Origin: Polytrichum commune
Lineage: Eukaryota > Streptophyta > Polytrichopsida > Polytrichales > Polytrichaceae
Direction: 5' to 3'
Length of the DNA stretch: 64,000 nt
NCBI GenBank assembly: GCA_950295325.1
Contig: OX485803.1
Location: 74,293,554 to 74,357,553, forward strand
Position 1 is the first letter of the stretch, and every line of letters begins with the position of its first letter. Of the stretch, positions 35,931 to 49,036 are shown in pieces. Made by a program: the position numbers and the translations under genes. Under the pieces are notes generated by a model, which was not told the DNA's origin, searched no databases, and worked only from the letters and a program-made list of their open reading frames with translations.

Positions 35931-38100
35931 GGTTTAGGACAATGGGCCCCATATGCATACCTTTTTTAAGATCTTAAAAGTCTCTCACAATTTGCGAGGT
36001 GGGAAGAGGAGGTCCCAAATTTGCAGCCCGACTTTCAAGATAGACTTTTAAACACGATAAGCTAGCAAGCTCTTAATAGAAAGTTTCCTCAAAGAGGGAT
36101 CGAACGTAGGATTTCGTCCTTCTTTAAGGCACTTTACAGATAACTCTAATGGGCCGACAACTTGGGGGTAACTCCCTTGCAATGTAAGGATTTACGTGTG
36201 ATAAAGGGATGATTCTTTGGGGGGGGGGGGGGAGTACGTGTTTTGGGGGCCATTTTTGAATCATGTAATGTAGTTTTCCATAACTTGGTTTTATTGAGGA
36301 TCCACCCAACCTTGAGCCATATGTACTTGTAGGAACTAAGAGTTGAAGAAATTATAGTGCCTATTACAAGAATTTACGGTGCATGCCTTGAGTGCTCCAC
36401 TTGCCTCTCTTAACACAAAACAAAACAAAACAAAACCCTACTCCTTTCAATTGTACTAATCGTCTTCCCATCTCGAAACACAAATGTTATGCAATGGAAA
36501 AATAACAACACCCAGAACACCAAGGTACAAGAGTTTGGTCCTTTGGTACCAATGTAACATCTCTCAAATGCAAAGAGGAAATAAAAGCCCATGATATTAG
36601 ATCTTCTTGTGTGGAGTCCTCTAGTCTTATAGACCGTAGAATATAGTTGGAATTATAAACAACAAAGGGAACCAATAAATACGCGTTATAAAAACCCACA
36701 TCGGGACCCCTCATTATTGACATCGTATCTATTTGGCGTTGGAAGTGGTGTTCCGGGATAAGAGAAGGGGTTGAATCTCCCAAGTATGACCTTGGCCTCA
36801 CTTGTCTTCAATCTAGAACATCGATGTTCTAGATTGGATGGCCCATAGGCAAGGCCACCCAAATGGTTGTGTCTAATATACCCATGCTCGAGAGTTACCG
36901 TAGTAGTTTCCTAGTTCATCACAAACAACTAGAAATACATAAAACGGAAAGACGTAAATTTAACTTTGACCCTAGACTCACAAAGATTGTTTGCGATACC
37001 TTCTTCCAAGAACCCATGAAAATCTTGACATTAGCCTCATAAAATGTTTTCATCTAAATATTTTTTGTGTTTTATCAGTCTAGTGATGAAATAGTAGGTG
37101 GCATATGTGTCAAGGGTGGAATTTGGTTATCAAAGAATGGCCACACTATTTCTTCTATCTAGTGTGGGCTTTTGATATGTGTCATCATATCGGGGTGGCC
37201 CACTTCAATTGAAGTACTTATGTGAAATAAAGCGGTGTCCTAAACTAGTTGTTGTCTGCATGAGTCATTGCATGGGTTTCCGCTACCAATGTTTGGCCAT
37301 GATTCTTTGCAAATTGTCACTAGTCTCAAAGTAAACACATCTTACAATGACTTGTCATGCCTTAAGGCCGCCAATGCTTTTGACATGAACAATGCATGTT
37401 AGACTTTGTGGTGGTTATGAGTACGTGTGCTTGCAGTCTCTGACCCCACATCAAACGCTTTCAACTCTAGATATGCTTATGGCCATTGGACGAGACTGCG
37501 AATATCTCATCCGACTAGCAATTGTGAATCATGAAGATTTTGTCGTTTCATTTGTCAAAACCATTTTTGATGACATGCAAACATTGTAGGAGATCATAGT
37601 CAATATTCTTCTCTCTCTCTCTTTTTAAGTGATTGTGTAGGCCTTCCAAGTGCGTTGGCTATTGGACATAAAGCAATGTCCTTTTTTTGAGCACATATCC
37701 AATCTCAATTGTAACACGTGTCCAAAAGGTGTCTACTCTTAAACTACAAGCTTTGCCACATATCACTCAAATACATGTGTCTGCACAGACTGTGGTCATG
37801 GCTAGACACTCACCTCTTTGAGGTCCCCCCAACATTACTCAAGGTGAAAACATGTTGAATTATATTACATCGCGTAACTTTCTTTTTAAAAAGAATTTGA
37901 CGATAGAATTAACATTAGAAAGGCCAAATTAATCTAAAGCGACCCAATTGAAACGAATTAAACAAAAATCTATGAGGTCACGTTTTTACTAAACCCTCTT
38001 TACATGCGTTACAATGTTGGTGGGAGACCGACTCAAAGAGGTTTTTGTCTAGCCTTGGCCATAAGACCATTATTGTTCGATTAAGGCCCGCTTACCGTAG
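35931..38100. other. Intergenic region without a recognisable gene
   Basis: Contains a poly-G tract near 36221-36232, an (ACAAA)n-like run near 36413-36437 and a perfect 28-bp palindrome at 36809-36836. No supportable ORF. Confidence 0.5.
36809..36836. repeat. Perfect 28-bp palindrome
   Basis: Self-complementary without a spacer; the half-site is caatctagaacatc. Confidence 0.9.
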
Positions 38101-39300
38101 TCCTTTTCCCCCAAGTCTCCCCGGGCAGCAGCCCGGGCAGGAGAGAGAGGGACTTTAGTTGCTGCCCGCGGTCACTGGGAGCAGGAGGTGGGATGGATCG
38201 GGTCACCTGTCCCAGCCGGTGGGCGTCTGTTCCAAACTGGCACCTTTCGTCGGCCCCGTTGCTTTTCCAGCATTAGTCGCAGCTCTCCGTCTCCGGCCCC
38301 GCGCGGTCGCTGCATCGCCATCTTCCTCGCAGATGCAAACGCAACGCACCTTGGCAGGCGCCTCGCACCCTGCCCAACTACGCCCTGGAACTTGTCTCAT
38401 CCCAATCCGTGCAGTAGCGAGGGAGAAATTAACGTTTTCTTTCGTTCATTCAACTCATTCCATTCATCGCCTTCACGCACAACTTATGGTCCAAGTACAT
38501 ACAGCCTCATCTGATCACACCTACTGCCTGCAAAGTTCGTACTTCCGGATCAAGTCAAGATTATTTCATCGTCTGACGCGGAGTTGATGGCGGGGAGCAA
38601 GTGAGTAAGCAAACAAGTAGACAGGCACTGTTGATGGTGTTCCCTGAGATTTGGGCTGTTAGAGTGCCATTTTTAGCTGCACTGGAGGAGACGTTGCGGT
38701 GGCAGCAGCCATCGTGGATCAGAACTACTTAGAAGCAGTCGATGCAGCATCAGCGTTCTTGTGGTGTGTGCTAATATTAATCATGCCACGAGGACGTAAA
38801 GCTTCCGCGGGTCGAGCACTTGGAAGCAAGGAGGTCCTGCCTCGGAGGTCGCCTTCTTGGCAGTAGAGAGAACTGGAGTGGGCGAATCTCGACGAGTGAC
38901 GGTTGCGTTTGTTTTCGGTTTATGTGAGTGTCTGAGACGGTGTTATATCTTATGCTGCATATTTTCTTGCACTGTGTGTGCAGCCTCGCTCTACTTGTAA
39001 GAGGTTTGCTAACCACACGAGGTTTATTTCACTTAAGACACCTAAGATTCGAGTACTGCACACCTGTCATCATCTTCTTCGGAGGACTTATTAGTTACAT
39101 TGCACACCCTCCCATGACGAAGGCGTAGGCCGCGGCAGCGAAGCCACGTGTTGTGAAATTGTTGATCATCTCGTTCTATTACCACGTCGTCTTGTTGTCT
39201 GAGTCTGCAGAGTTATGTCGTAGCTAAGTTTTGTCTTTTTGGTGTTTCTTTAGTTAAGGCAGAGCGCTTGGTCAATCACAATCACGCAGGAAATTTCTTC
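38101..39300 (+). promoter_or_regulatory. GC-rich, CpG-containing region upstream of the ankyrin gene
   Basis: GC content and CpG frequency rise sharply at about 38100 after a long AT-rich stretch and stay raised to about 39200. The ORFs here (up to 142 codons, starting at TTG) show no recognisable domain. It probably contains promoter or leader sequence of the gene at 40625, possibly with a leader intron. No transcription start can be fixed from sequence. Confidence 0.35.
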
Positions 39301-39603
39301 AACGCATGGATGAGCGATCTTTTGATGACGATGAATTGCTGAACACCTCCGAGATCCTGTCCTCATAAAAACAGCTTCCCACTCTGCCTTCCTTATGTTA
39401 CATCCTTGTACCAATTTCTGGTGTAAATTCGCCGTTTGAAAGGGGCTCTCTGCTGTGCTTTGTTCGTCATGAATGGACTTTTCCGCGTTAACGGTCCGAA
39501 AATTGAAACAAATCGATTTCTGGATCTGTTCGAGAGAGTTTGGTGTGACACGAAGTTTCTGCGTCTGTCTAGGTGCTACGAGAGAGAGAGAGAGAGAGAG
39601 AGA

Positions 39604-40553
39604 GATGGGAATCTCGCAGTGGAGCGGTTCTCATTCTTTCCTCGAGGTGTCGATGCGAGGGGAATTCTACCTTGAAACAGTTAAAAAGAACTCGCATCAT
39701 GAATATATTCCTGCTAATTATGTTGGAGGGGAACGGATAAAATTGTGTTGGTGAGACACACTGTCCATCACAGGGTTGTGTGAGGATTTAGGTTTGAATT
39801 TCTGTTCAAAGGAGTTGGTTGGTTGGTTGGCTGGTTTGTTCCTCGAACCTACGGGACCGTTAGAAACCTGCGCGGAATGCGTAGGGGTACAAAGTGACGG
39901 AGCGGTGCTCATTGTTTCCTCCAATAGTGGTCTCCATGCGAGGACATTCCACCTCGAAACAGTTGCAACGAACACGTTTCTGCTAATCTGCTTTCATGTT
40001 GGAGGGAAATGGATGACATTGAGTTGCTGAGGCATACTGCACAGGATTATATGAAGATTTAGGTGTAGTATTTTGCTCGAAGGAGGTTGGTTGGTTTATG
40101 CGCCATTTAAGATGCAATTTGAGCGAGAGATGGAGTCTCGCAGTGGAGCGGGGCTCATTCTTTCCTCCAATAGATGTCTCGGTGAGAGGGACTGCAGCCT
40201 GAAACAATTGCAAAGAATCTGCATTGTAAACGGATTACAGCTACTCTGCTTTCATGGCCGAGGGAATGGACGAAAGTGAGTTGATGAGACACACGCTGCA
40301 CACGGTTGTGTGGCGATTAGGTTCAAAATTCTGTTTGAAGTGAGTTGGTTGAACTCCCTGCACCATGCGGTGCTCATGTTTTCCTCCAATAAGGTCTTGA
40401 TGCGAGGGAATTTTTCAATGGAAGGAAACTTGCATTGTAAATCACACATTTCTGCTAATCTGGAAACGGATGACATTGAGTTGACACCACACACATGAAC
40501 AGGGTTACGTGAGGATTTAGGGTGAAGATTTTAGTTCGAGGGAGTTGGTTGGT
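39604..40553 (+). repeat. Four degenerate tandem repeats upstream of the ankyrin gene
   Basis: Four units of about 200-275 bp share, in order, a ctcgcagtggagcg-type block, ctttcctccaatag, a tgcgagg-type block, ctgctttcatg, gatgacattgagttg and a closing ggagttggttggttgg. The closing block falls at about 39811-39830, 40084-40097, 40342-40351 and 40540-40558; the last ends 67 bp before the start codon. A (GA)n run (39581-39604) precedes the first unit. The short ORFs within differ between units, so the repeat is not coding. Confidence 0.8.
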
Positions 40554-40624
40554 TGGTTTATTCATCTCACTTACGCTTCCCTTGGGACTCTCCATGGAAT
40601 AATGCAGAGGGGTACAACAAAGGG

Positions 40625-43600
40625 ATGGCGGAAGCGGCGATTGCAGACCAGCTCGAAGAAGGAGCGTACGCAACTCCCCTGCACTTCGCAGTGAAGGAGA
40701 ATGACGTGAAGAAGGTGCGGGAACTCTTGCAAGAAGGTGGGGTGAAAGTGACAACGCGGGACATCGTTGGCCGAACTCCCTTACACTGGGCATTGGTGTT
40801 CGGGCACGACGAGGCGGCCAAGGTGTTGATCGTCAACACTCCACGGCGGGCTCTGGACGCACGGGACGAGCGAGGGTGCACTCCCTTACACTACGCGGCT
40901 GCACGGGGACACGCGGACGTCGCCCGTGTGCTCGTTGAGCGAGGCGCTAGCATCAACGGACTTGATGCTAAGAAACGTACTCCGTTGCATTACGCGGCCC
41001 AGCAGGTTGGACCTGAGCTCGTGGAGCTCTTGGTTAGCCGGGGAGCTGATAAGTTTCTTGCGGATGTGGCAGGGGAGCTTCCTGTTTCAGTTGCTGAGAA
41101 ATGGGGCTCCTCTCAATCCATCGCTTGTTTGAGACCAGACACCATAACCACCATGAGCGAGAAGGTAACCCTAATTCCTGTGTTCCTTCCATTTGATAAA
41201 CTGCATTATCGTAGTGCATTTCAGCAACCGTGTCGTCAATTTGTCGTTGATTTGTGGTGTCATGTGATCGGTCTCTGGATGCACCCGTGAACTAGGAACG
41301 ATTTTATGCCTTCCATCATTTAGTCTTCCAATTTACCGTCGCCGTGAAGCGGGGCTCCTCACAATCCATGATCAGTTCTGAGACCAGGCACCCCAACCAT
41401 GGAGCGAGAATGTAAAGACGAAGACGAGGGTAACCCTAATTCCTATATTCGTTCTGTTTGGTAAATTGCATCATCGTAGTGCAATTTAGCAACCGTGTCG
41501 TCAATTTGGCCGTGAACTTGTAGTCGGTCTCTGGGTGCACCCGTCAACTAGGAACGAATTCTTGCCTTACTCAAAGATTTGTGATCTTTGGATGCAACCT
41601 TCACTTAGGAACGAATTTTCTGTTCCTATCGTGAATTTCTCCTTTCTCAAAGTCTTCCTTGGACAGGTTGTGGCCAACAAGGACAAGGAGGTGGGTTCAT
41701 GCGCGAGGCTGAGTCCCGTGGTCGAGAGGCCAGCAACGAAGGGCCCATCATTGGAGAGATTACTGGGCGCATGGAAAGCAGCGGAGGAAGACGCTCGCAG
41801 AAAGAAAGAGGCTGAGGTAGAAGCAGCCCACAAGGTAAAATACAGGAATTCTGACCCCCAAGTCTTGAGAATCTTGTAACTATTGTCTTCACATGATTGA
41901 GCTACCAAAGTGTCAAGCATGGCGTTGAATGGAAAGTTTTAAGTACACATTCAGGGCTTAAGAGCAGCGCACGCACACTCTACCTCCAGGGGATTCAAAA
42001 ATGAGATTTAGAATCCCAATGAAACAGTTATGGGCATTAGTGTGGTCCAATGTTATGGGTGTACCATAACTATTTGAGATCTAAAGTGCTAATTTGGGAT
42101 TAAGAAAGAGGATGATTTCCCAAGAGCACAATCCCGCCCTCAATCTTGGCCATCGGCCTTCATGATCGGAGGGCCCAGAGTGGAGGGCGCCCCAATGGTT
42201 ATGACCCGATGAATGCACACTGTCAGTCTGAAAAAGTATATCACATTGTAGGGATTGAACAAAACACACTTCAGAGTATTTGAAACACATGAGTAGTCAA
42301 ATTGGGACCCAAACTCAACAGTTTGAGGCATCGGCATTAGATGTAAGACTTGGGTGGTCTGATGTTGTGCATATATCATAACCATCTGGTGCTTGAGGTG
42401 CTGTTCTGCATTGAAGGAGAAGATGATCCTTATTGCAGTCCCCATTATCAGTCTAGGCCATCGGTCTCTATGAACGTAGGCCACCCAAATCGTTGTTATG
42501 TCCAGTAACCCAACTCAGGCCTGGTCCTTGGGGCTAAGATATGTAGTCCTTGCCAAACATTCCCTTTTCACAAGGAGTGGAAAAGAGTGCTAGACTGATC
42601 TCAAAACCGTCCAGAAGCTGAAACTGTCTTGACTTGCAGGCGACAGCGACTCTGCAAGCAGCGCTGAGGGCCTGGAGGGACGAAGAGGAAGCAGCCCGGA
42701 GTGTGAGAATCCAAGTGGGAGAAGCGAGCTGCTCCTCGTCAAGCAGTGGTGGTAGTGCCCACGGATCAGAGTATGAAGTTGAAAGAATGCTAATGCCTTC
42801 TCAGTCTCAATGCAAAGTGCTTGTGGGGCTTGACGGAGCTTCCACGTCGGGGTTGAGCTCTGCCTCAGGATCGTGGCCTCTTTCAGTTGAAGTCGTGAGT
42901 TCCATCGATGGCGAAGAGGAGGACTCAGCAGATAGTAAGGTGAAAATTGTGCAAGTTTTGCTTCAATCAAAGAAATGACACAATCTGCACAAACTCTACA
43001 CAAATTCTTTGATTGCATCCTACTTCGTCTCATCACAAACTCCCAATGGTGGTGCATAAACTAAGGGTTTGGCCACATCAACTGGTAAGTCAATGGAAAC
43101 AGGATGCTAGAGAGCAAAAGAAACAAAGAAAAGAAAGGCGTCCACACCTAATGTTCCCATTAAGTCTTATGTGGCATGTAAATGCATCAGTTGATGCTAA
43201 GTGAAGCGGTGGGATAGCTCTTATCGCTGGGTTATCTTTTGCTCTTACTGCCAAGTCTCAAGTTTCAGCTTGGCAGATAGAGAGAAGTTATGTTGGTTCA
43301 TGTATGCAACCGTCTATCACATGAGAGGAGAGTCGAGGGATTGACAACAATGAGTTCCGACACATTTTTAGATCCGGGTTAGGTGTTGACGTGACTTATT
43401 TGCTCAGGAATTTTTGATTTCAGTGGCTGGAAAATGATCCAATTGGATGTGGTTATTTTTTCATGCCCCCACCTTGGCCGGGACTTTGTGGATCTGTTGG
43501 TCATGTGAAAGGGTCTATTTATTTCATTTTTGAAACGAAAATGTCATTGGACATAAACCATATTTGATGAAATATATGAAATAATTGATGTGACACTCCA

Positions 43601-44007
43601 AAATTTTCAATTCAACATGCAAAGTGTTGAACCTGCCATGACATCACCTTCTTATTTGACATTGGTCTCACTCTTAGTTTATCCCAGCTTTTCTGAGTAT
43701 GGGTGATCCGTTTTTGCAGCCACTGAGAGATCTGTCTTGGTGCACGGAATGGGAAGCACAAGAGGGCGCAGCAGAAACATCTCAATGCTTGTCTCCTAGA
43801 GTGAGAAAGCCGGTGGAGATGCTGGAGTCAAAGGAAGATGAATCTCCGCAGTGGGTACAGGTACCGACGTTCAAGCAAAAGTTTGAGCGAAATTTTGATA
43901 AAGTTAGCTTGAGTAGAACAAATTCTTTCGACAGGCTTCATCTCGTCGCAGAGGTTGAGGGTATCATGACCAAACTGCCCTTCATGTCTAGCTTGGAGGT
44001 TTACTGA
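40625..44007 (+). CDS. Ankyrin-repeat protein, 431 aa (4 exons)
   Basis: Exons: 40625-41164, 41667-41834, 42640-42939 and 43720-44007 with a TGA stop. All introns are GT..AG and phase 0, and the sum is an uninterrupted 431 codons. The ATG at 40625 is the first in frame and opens MAEAAIADQLEEG. Exon 1 holds four to five ankyrin repeats, with the TPLH tetrad at residues 17, 51, 86 and 119 and a weaker fifth at about 150. Exons 2 and 3 encode an Arg/Lys/Glu-rich, probably helical stretch with the repeated idea LLGAWKAAEEDA / ALRAWRDEEEAA, then a Ser-rich low-complexity part. Exon 4 is basic and acidic mixed, with KQKFERNFDKVSLSRTNS. Ankyrin repeats bind other proteins; the partner and the C-terminal region are unknown to me. 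No membrane segment or targeting signal is seen, so the cytosol or nucleus is likely. Intron 1 carries a duplication of the exon-1 end. Confidence 0.8.
41095..41620 (+). repeat. Duplicated exon-1/intron-1 junction of the ankyrin gene
   Basis: 41095-41310, spanning the last 70 bp of exon 1, its donor site and intron start, is repeated with changes at 41343-41570 (offset 248-256). A third partial piece of about 45 bp lies at 41575-41620. The second copy keeps a gggtaaccc donor-like site but has lost the reading frame. Confidence 0.85.
42020..42505 (+). repeat. Two diverged repeat copies inside ankyrin intron 2
   Basis: About 42020-42205 and 42325-42505 share ggcattag, cataac-atctg/tttg, gaagatgat, a ggccatcgg block and a gttatg-type end. 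Non-coding. Confidence 0.5.
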
Positions 44008-45764
44008 ATACCAATACCTAGATGCTACGTATTCTTAGTAGACACGGACCCACTCATGGGTTTGGATGCCTTTCATATCTAAGCTACTAGATTCATCCAC
44101 CTTCCACAGAGCATGCTTTGATGGTCCTGCCAAATGGTGGTTACCATTGTTGTACTATACGAGGCAATTATATTATACATGTGTTATGACCTTACCACCA
44201 TCTGCCACGATTGAGTGTCTTCCAAAACGCATTTATTTCAAGCATTTGTATCCTTGTATCCTTGTTGCCTTGTTGTGGGCTTTTGTTCACTTTAAGCATG
44301 TGGCAGTGCTGTCATGATTAGGTATACTAACACAGTTATCCAATGAGAGTTTGGGAAGCTCTGGTGCAGAGGTGTGAATTTGGTTTCATCATGTGTTGCA
44401 ACAATCTGACCAGCAGAAGTGGACCTCTTCAGGTTTGGCCCCCGCGCAAGGCAGATGAGGCCTCCTCCTCCTCTTCCTCTGCATTTGATGCGATATCGAT
44501 CCACTAGTTCTCGAGTAGCCTGAGTGTTGCTTTAATCTCAACCTTAACAAGGAGGACATATTGTAACCAATTGCCTTCAGCACGAATCCCATGAAAAACA
44601 TGAAGCAAAGGTCATTCAGGTTGATTGGTCACTCTCTGAACCTCGGCATTTTGCTGTCTGGAAGGCTGACTCTTTATCAAGGTCCGAACAAAAGTGGTGA
44701 AGGGTATTTGTGCTGCCACCTTCGAATTTGTACTCTCGAATATTCACAACCTGAAGATGGTATCTCCTTATTGGATCGCTCCTTATCATATTAATGGTAT
44801 CTCCTTCTCTTGGTCTAAAGTATAACATGATAGACATGGCAAGGAATCAATATTTGAATTCAACCTTGAACATCTTCATAGAGAACCATGAATTGAAGAC
44901 ATTGCACTTGTACCAGGTATCCTGACTTTGCATGAAGAAAATTATTGTGAACCAAAGCTGTTGTGAAGGTGAGTATTCCTAGGTTATATGCCATCCTTGC
45001 ATCCTGGTGTCATTGCCTTGCATAGACACAATCTATGTTGGCTATTGAGGGAAGTTGGGCTTAAGAGATGAAATTATCACATTCGAGTGTACATCACATT
45101 CATCGAGCTGGACTCCCCTATATGTTTGTGGCCAATTCATCTCCAATGACTTGGACTAGACTAATTCGGGTCTCCAAAGCTAATTCTCATGTCCAGTCCA
45201 CTACAAGTAGAAAACATCCTGGCTGTATACTATTACAGGGCTTTTATGTTGGATGCATGAGAGGTATGCTTGTATGTGATAATTCCCTCCCTGTGTGCCA
45301 CATGACTTCAACAATGGGTTGTGGGAATGGACACTTTCTTTAACACAGCTATCAAACTTGAGCAAACTTTATTTACTTCACAATTGACCTTGTTATGGAT
45401 AGGACAGATGATGTATGGGCAACAGGTGCAGATGGCATACAACCAGTCCTACAACAGGAGACACAATTGTTGACAATGTACATATACCAGGTGTCATGTG
45501 ACATCATCTAATATTACAACTTCCATTGGTAAAAGGATCTGGCCCTTCACCTGCCACCTATACCTTAACCAAACCAGAGAACTACACCTTTTAATTCATG
45601 AAAAGAGCATTAGAGCCTAAATGATCTCTTTGAAGAAACTACAACATATTTTGGCCACCATTCATTGTCTTTGGTATCTATGCTCCACAACACCATAGCC
45701 AGGATGAGTTCAAAACCCCTGACATCATATGATTACATGTACACAGAATGGAAAAAGCTGCACC
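44008..45764. other. Spacer between convergent genes
   Basis: No gene supported. A 45-bp R3 repeat piece lies at 45240-45285. Around 45400-45520 a short stretch reads faintly like the region preceding a copia protease, but it is too weak to annotate. Confidence 0.45.
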
Positions 45765-48700
45765 CTAGGAGCTGAGGGTCAAGGAAGTAACATCATTGAT
45801 GTTATAGCGTAGAGATTTTGGGTTAGCCACTGGCTGAAAGACTATCTCTGAGTCTGGTCTAACTTCAATACGCCGAGGGAGTCCCATATCTTGCTTCTTA
45901 CTTGGTTTTGCAATGTTGACCTCTCTGTGATCACGAGCAGTGAGGTCAATTTGCACTTTAGGTGTGCGACCAACCATAAAGCCTGCCACAGAACATCTCA
46001 ATGGTTTCAATATGTGCTTGTAATCTACTAAATTTCTTTACAGAAAAAGAAGTCTAGAGAGTCCCATGTAAACAGCAGAGGGACTGTCTAGCATTTTCAT
46101 ACTAATATTCCAAAACAAATAATAATAACAGAAAGTGACCATAAAAAACTACTCATTCAGCTAGACAATCCATAGAAATTTGTTATTGAACTCTTGATAA
46201 GCCTATAATCAAAGAGAGAATAAGCCTATACTCACCCATTACATGACTTGCCCAGCCCCTTCGATGTGTCATAGCTAACACTTTCACAGCTGATCGTGTT
46301 GCAAGCTTCAAAGTTTCCCGATCCTCCGGTTGACCCTGAAAGGACTGAAAATCTCCTACTACAATTTTACCTCCATCAAGCTCCAGCCTATCAATAGTAT
46401 AGCAAAATGCACAGATCAGGATTCCCGAATTCATGAATAATAGATAATAAATGCTTTCTTGCAGTCTTGTTTCTGCTACAGGCTGCTTCAGGTTAGAACA
46501 TGCTTGAGCAATTTTAGATCGTCTCCAAAGACAACATTGGTGAAGGCCACTGCTATAGTTGCCAATAGGAAATTGGGATTAAAGAAATTGTCAAGATGCT
46601 CCTGTGTCTAATAGAAAGCTTAAACTGAATTCGATTGGATTACACAGAGAGGTGCTTGGTTCTTGCTTTGCACACTCAAAAGTAACGTGGGTTTCCAGAG
46701 TTCAGTAAGTTCGTGAGGTCCAGTCATATCTGGCATATACACATTCAGAATCTGCTCGAGCACTCACAAGGTACCGTACAACCATCTGCTGCAAGGTAAG
46801 CAGGAATTCCTACAGCTGAAGAAAAAATCTGTCTAATCCGCTCCAAACACAGGTTCAAAAATGAAGACAGAAGAAAGAATGAAATGAGGAAAACAACGGA
46901 CCTGTCCCAAGTAGGAGCTGTACTCAGAATGTAATGAAGCTGTTTCTCTGTGCTGTCTGAGAGGGCAGGCACAGACTTCTGACTGTTGAAAAGAGTGCTC
47001 AACCATCCAGAGTTGGTTCTCCCTAGACTGTTCTCCATGAAGTGCTCCCATTGATCAGCTGACAGAACTTCCTTCTGCATAACAATTGCTTGCTCTGGTC
47101 TATACACACCACAAAAACTGTCAACGCTACTTTCTACTGGAGACTCTTAATAATGCTGTAGAAAATATGCTCAACTAGAACATGCAGGCGATTACAGCTT
47201 CAGATAATTTAGATTGCACATAATTCCACAACACTTTGCAAGGAGAAATATTTATTTCTTGCATCAAGGAAAAGGGTTCAGGCTATTCTGTCATAGTCCT
47301 GATAGCCCACTGTTATCATACTGTAGGCAGTCTTTTCATACATTCCTAACACGAGGATACAACTCCTAGTACCTGGAATTGCAAGCTTTTTCTGCATTTC
47401 TAAGTTCCTGGATTTGCAAGCTGACCTGCTAACAACTGCTTTGGACAATCCTGGCCACACTGAGCTCTGGTCTGAGGAAATTGAGGTGCCGCATCACTAG
47501 TAGTTCTTCACAATTTGATGTAAACATTTAGGAAGATGCCTTATCAACTCTGTTCTCTGAAATACATAAACACAGACACAAGACACAAGACACAAGACAC
47601 AAGACCAGCTTACCTGCAGTCAGGATTGACAAGAAATACTTTAGGTTGCACAAAGCCGGAGGGCAGAGTCACTCCCCTTTTCTCAATATACGACTCCATC
47701 AATTGAGCACGTAAAATTGTCTCATCCACCTGCCGAAGTTCAAGGCAAGGAAATTACATTAACGATTTCCTTTTTTTTCACAAGAGATCCCATGTATATC
47801 TCCCTTCACATTCCAGGCCATGAAGTTGTGTTTGACATATCCTCGGACTACAAAGGAACATGAAGTATATGACACTAGACTGTGAAACGTTGTGTCACGG
47901 ATTTACTGACACTTGCACAGAACGTGGGGTCTATCATCTCCAGTCAAGTGATGCATTTATAAACAACAACGCCAATAAGATTCTAAACAGTGCTGGAATG
48001 ACTCGGCCTCTGCATCATCTGATCACTTAAACCAAATTTGCTTTGCTAATTGAGAGAAAACTCACGACGTTGCTGTGCTTTTGAGTTGTACCATTCCGAC
48101 GGATCTGCACCCAGCTTCCATCAGCCGGACTCAGCTGAATCATGCCTGACCAATTCTTGACCTCCACAACAAACAACTCCCTGCACCATGGCAAGGTTGC
48201 CCATGTAAACAAACACGTCATCCAACAACATCAGCAACTCAATCAAACTCGGTGCCACAAAACTTATATATGTATAGTTTTAAAAACCAACACAGACTAT
48301 GTGAAGGTTGCTACACCTTTTCGTGAGCAGGACCAAATCGATCTCCCGACGTCCTCGACGACCTGAGTCTGGAATTCGCAGCGACGTGTACACTTGCACA
48401 CCAGGTATCCCTTCAAACCTGAGAAGGCAAACAATCAATCATTGAGTCCCTCCCAGAAGGCATGGGTTGTTCATAAGAAGTCACATACCTCCTAACCAAC
48501 TAAATTCTCGATAAACAGAAATTGATACTAACGGGACGTTGACATGCCTATCTGTCTGTCTGCCTCTCACTCTCTCAAACATACACTAAAACTCTAGACT
48601 TTCGTTGGCTAATGTGAAAATTTGAAAAGGATGCCACTACGAACCTTTGAAATCCAGCAAATTCTTACAACAACAAAAAAATCCTTGTAAAAGAATTCTA

Positions 48701-48972
48701 GAAGCATTGATGAGGGTATGTTGATGTATGGAGAGGATAGGTTTACGAGGTTCTCTCTCTCTCTCTCTCTCTCAAACTTAAGATTTCCGTTTGCTAATGT
48801 GAAAATTTGAAAAGAATGCCACTACGACATCCTGCAGCCCAGAAAATTCTCAGAATACACAACAATCTCGTCAAGAGAATTTCTAAAAATATTGATCACG
48901 GTAGGTTGATGTTCTACTTACATACATCTTAATCAACTAAATTCTCGATCAGCAGAAAACGATACTAATGGG

Positions 48973-49036
<64 letters not shown>

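Noticed and set aside
38159-38587. 142-codon ORF in the GC-rich region
   Set aside because: Starts at TTG, has no recognisable motif, and the composition alone explains its length.
40567-40881. Minus-strand ORFs opposite the ankyrin exon
   Set aside because: Antisense shadows of a GC-rich coding exon.
44490-44520. Cluster of restriction-like sites (gatatcgatccactagttct) resembling a cloning polylinker
   Set aside because: Only about 14 bases match such a sequence, with plant-like DNA on both sides; chance is the simpler explanation.
45400-45520. Possible copia gag/protease relic
   Set aside because: Only a faint resemblance in one frame with stops; no RT, integrase or LTR nearby.
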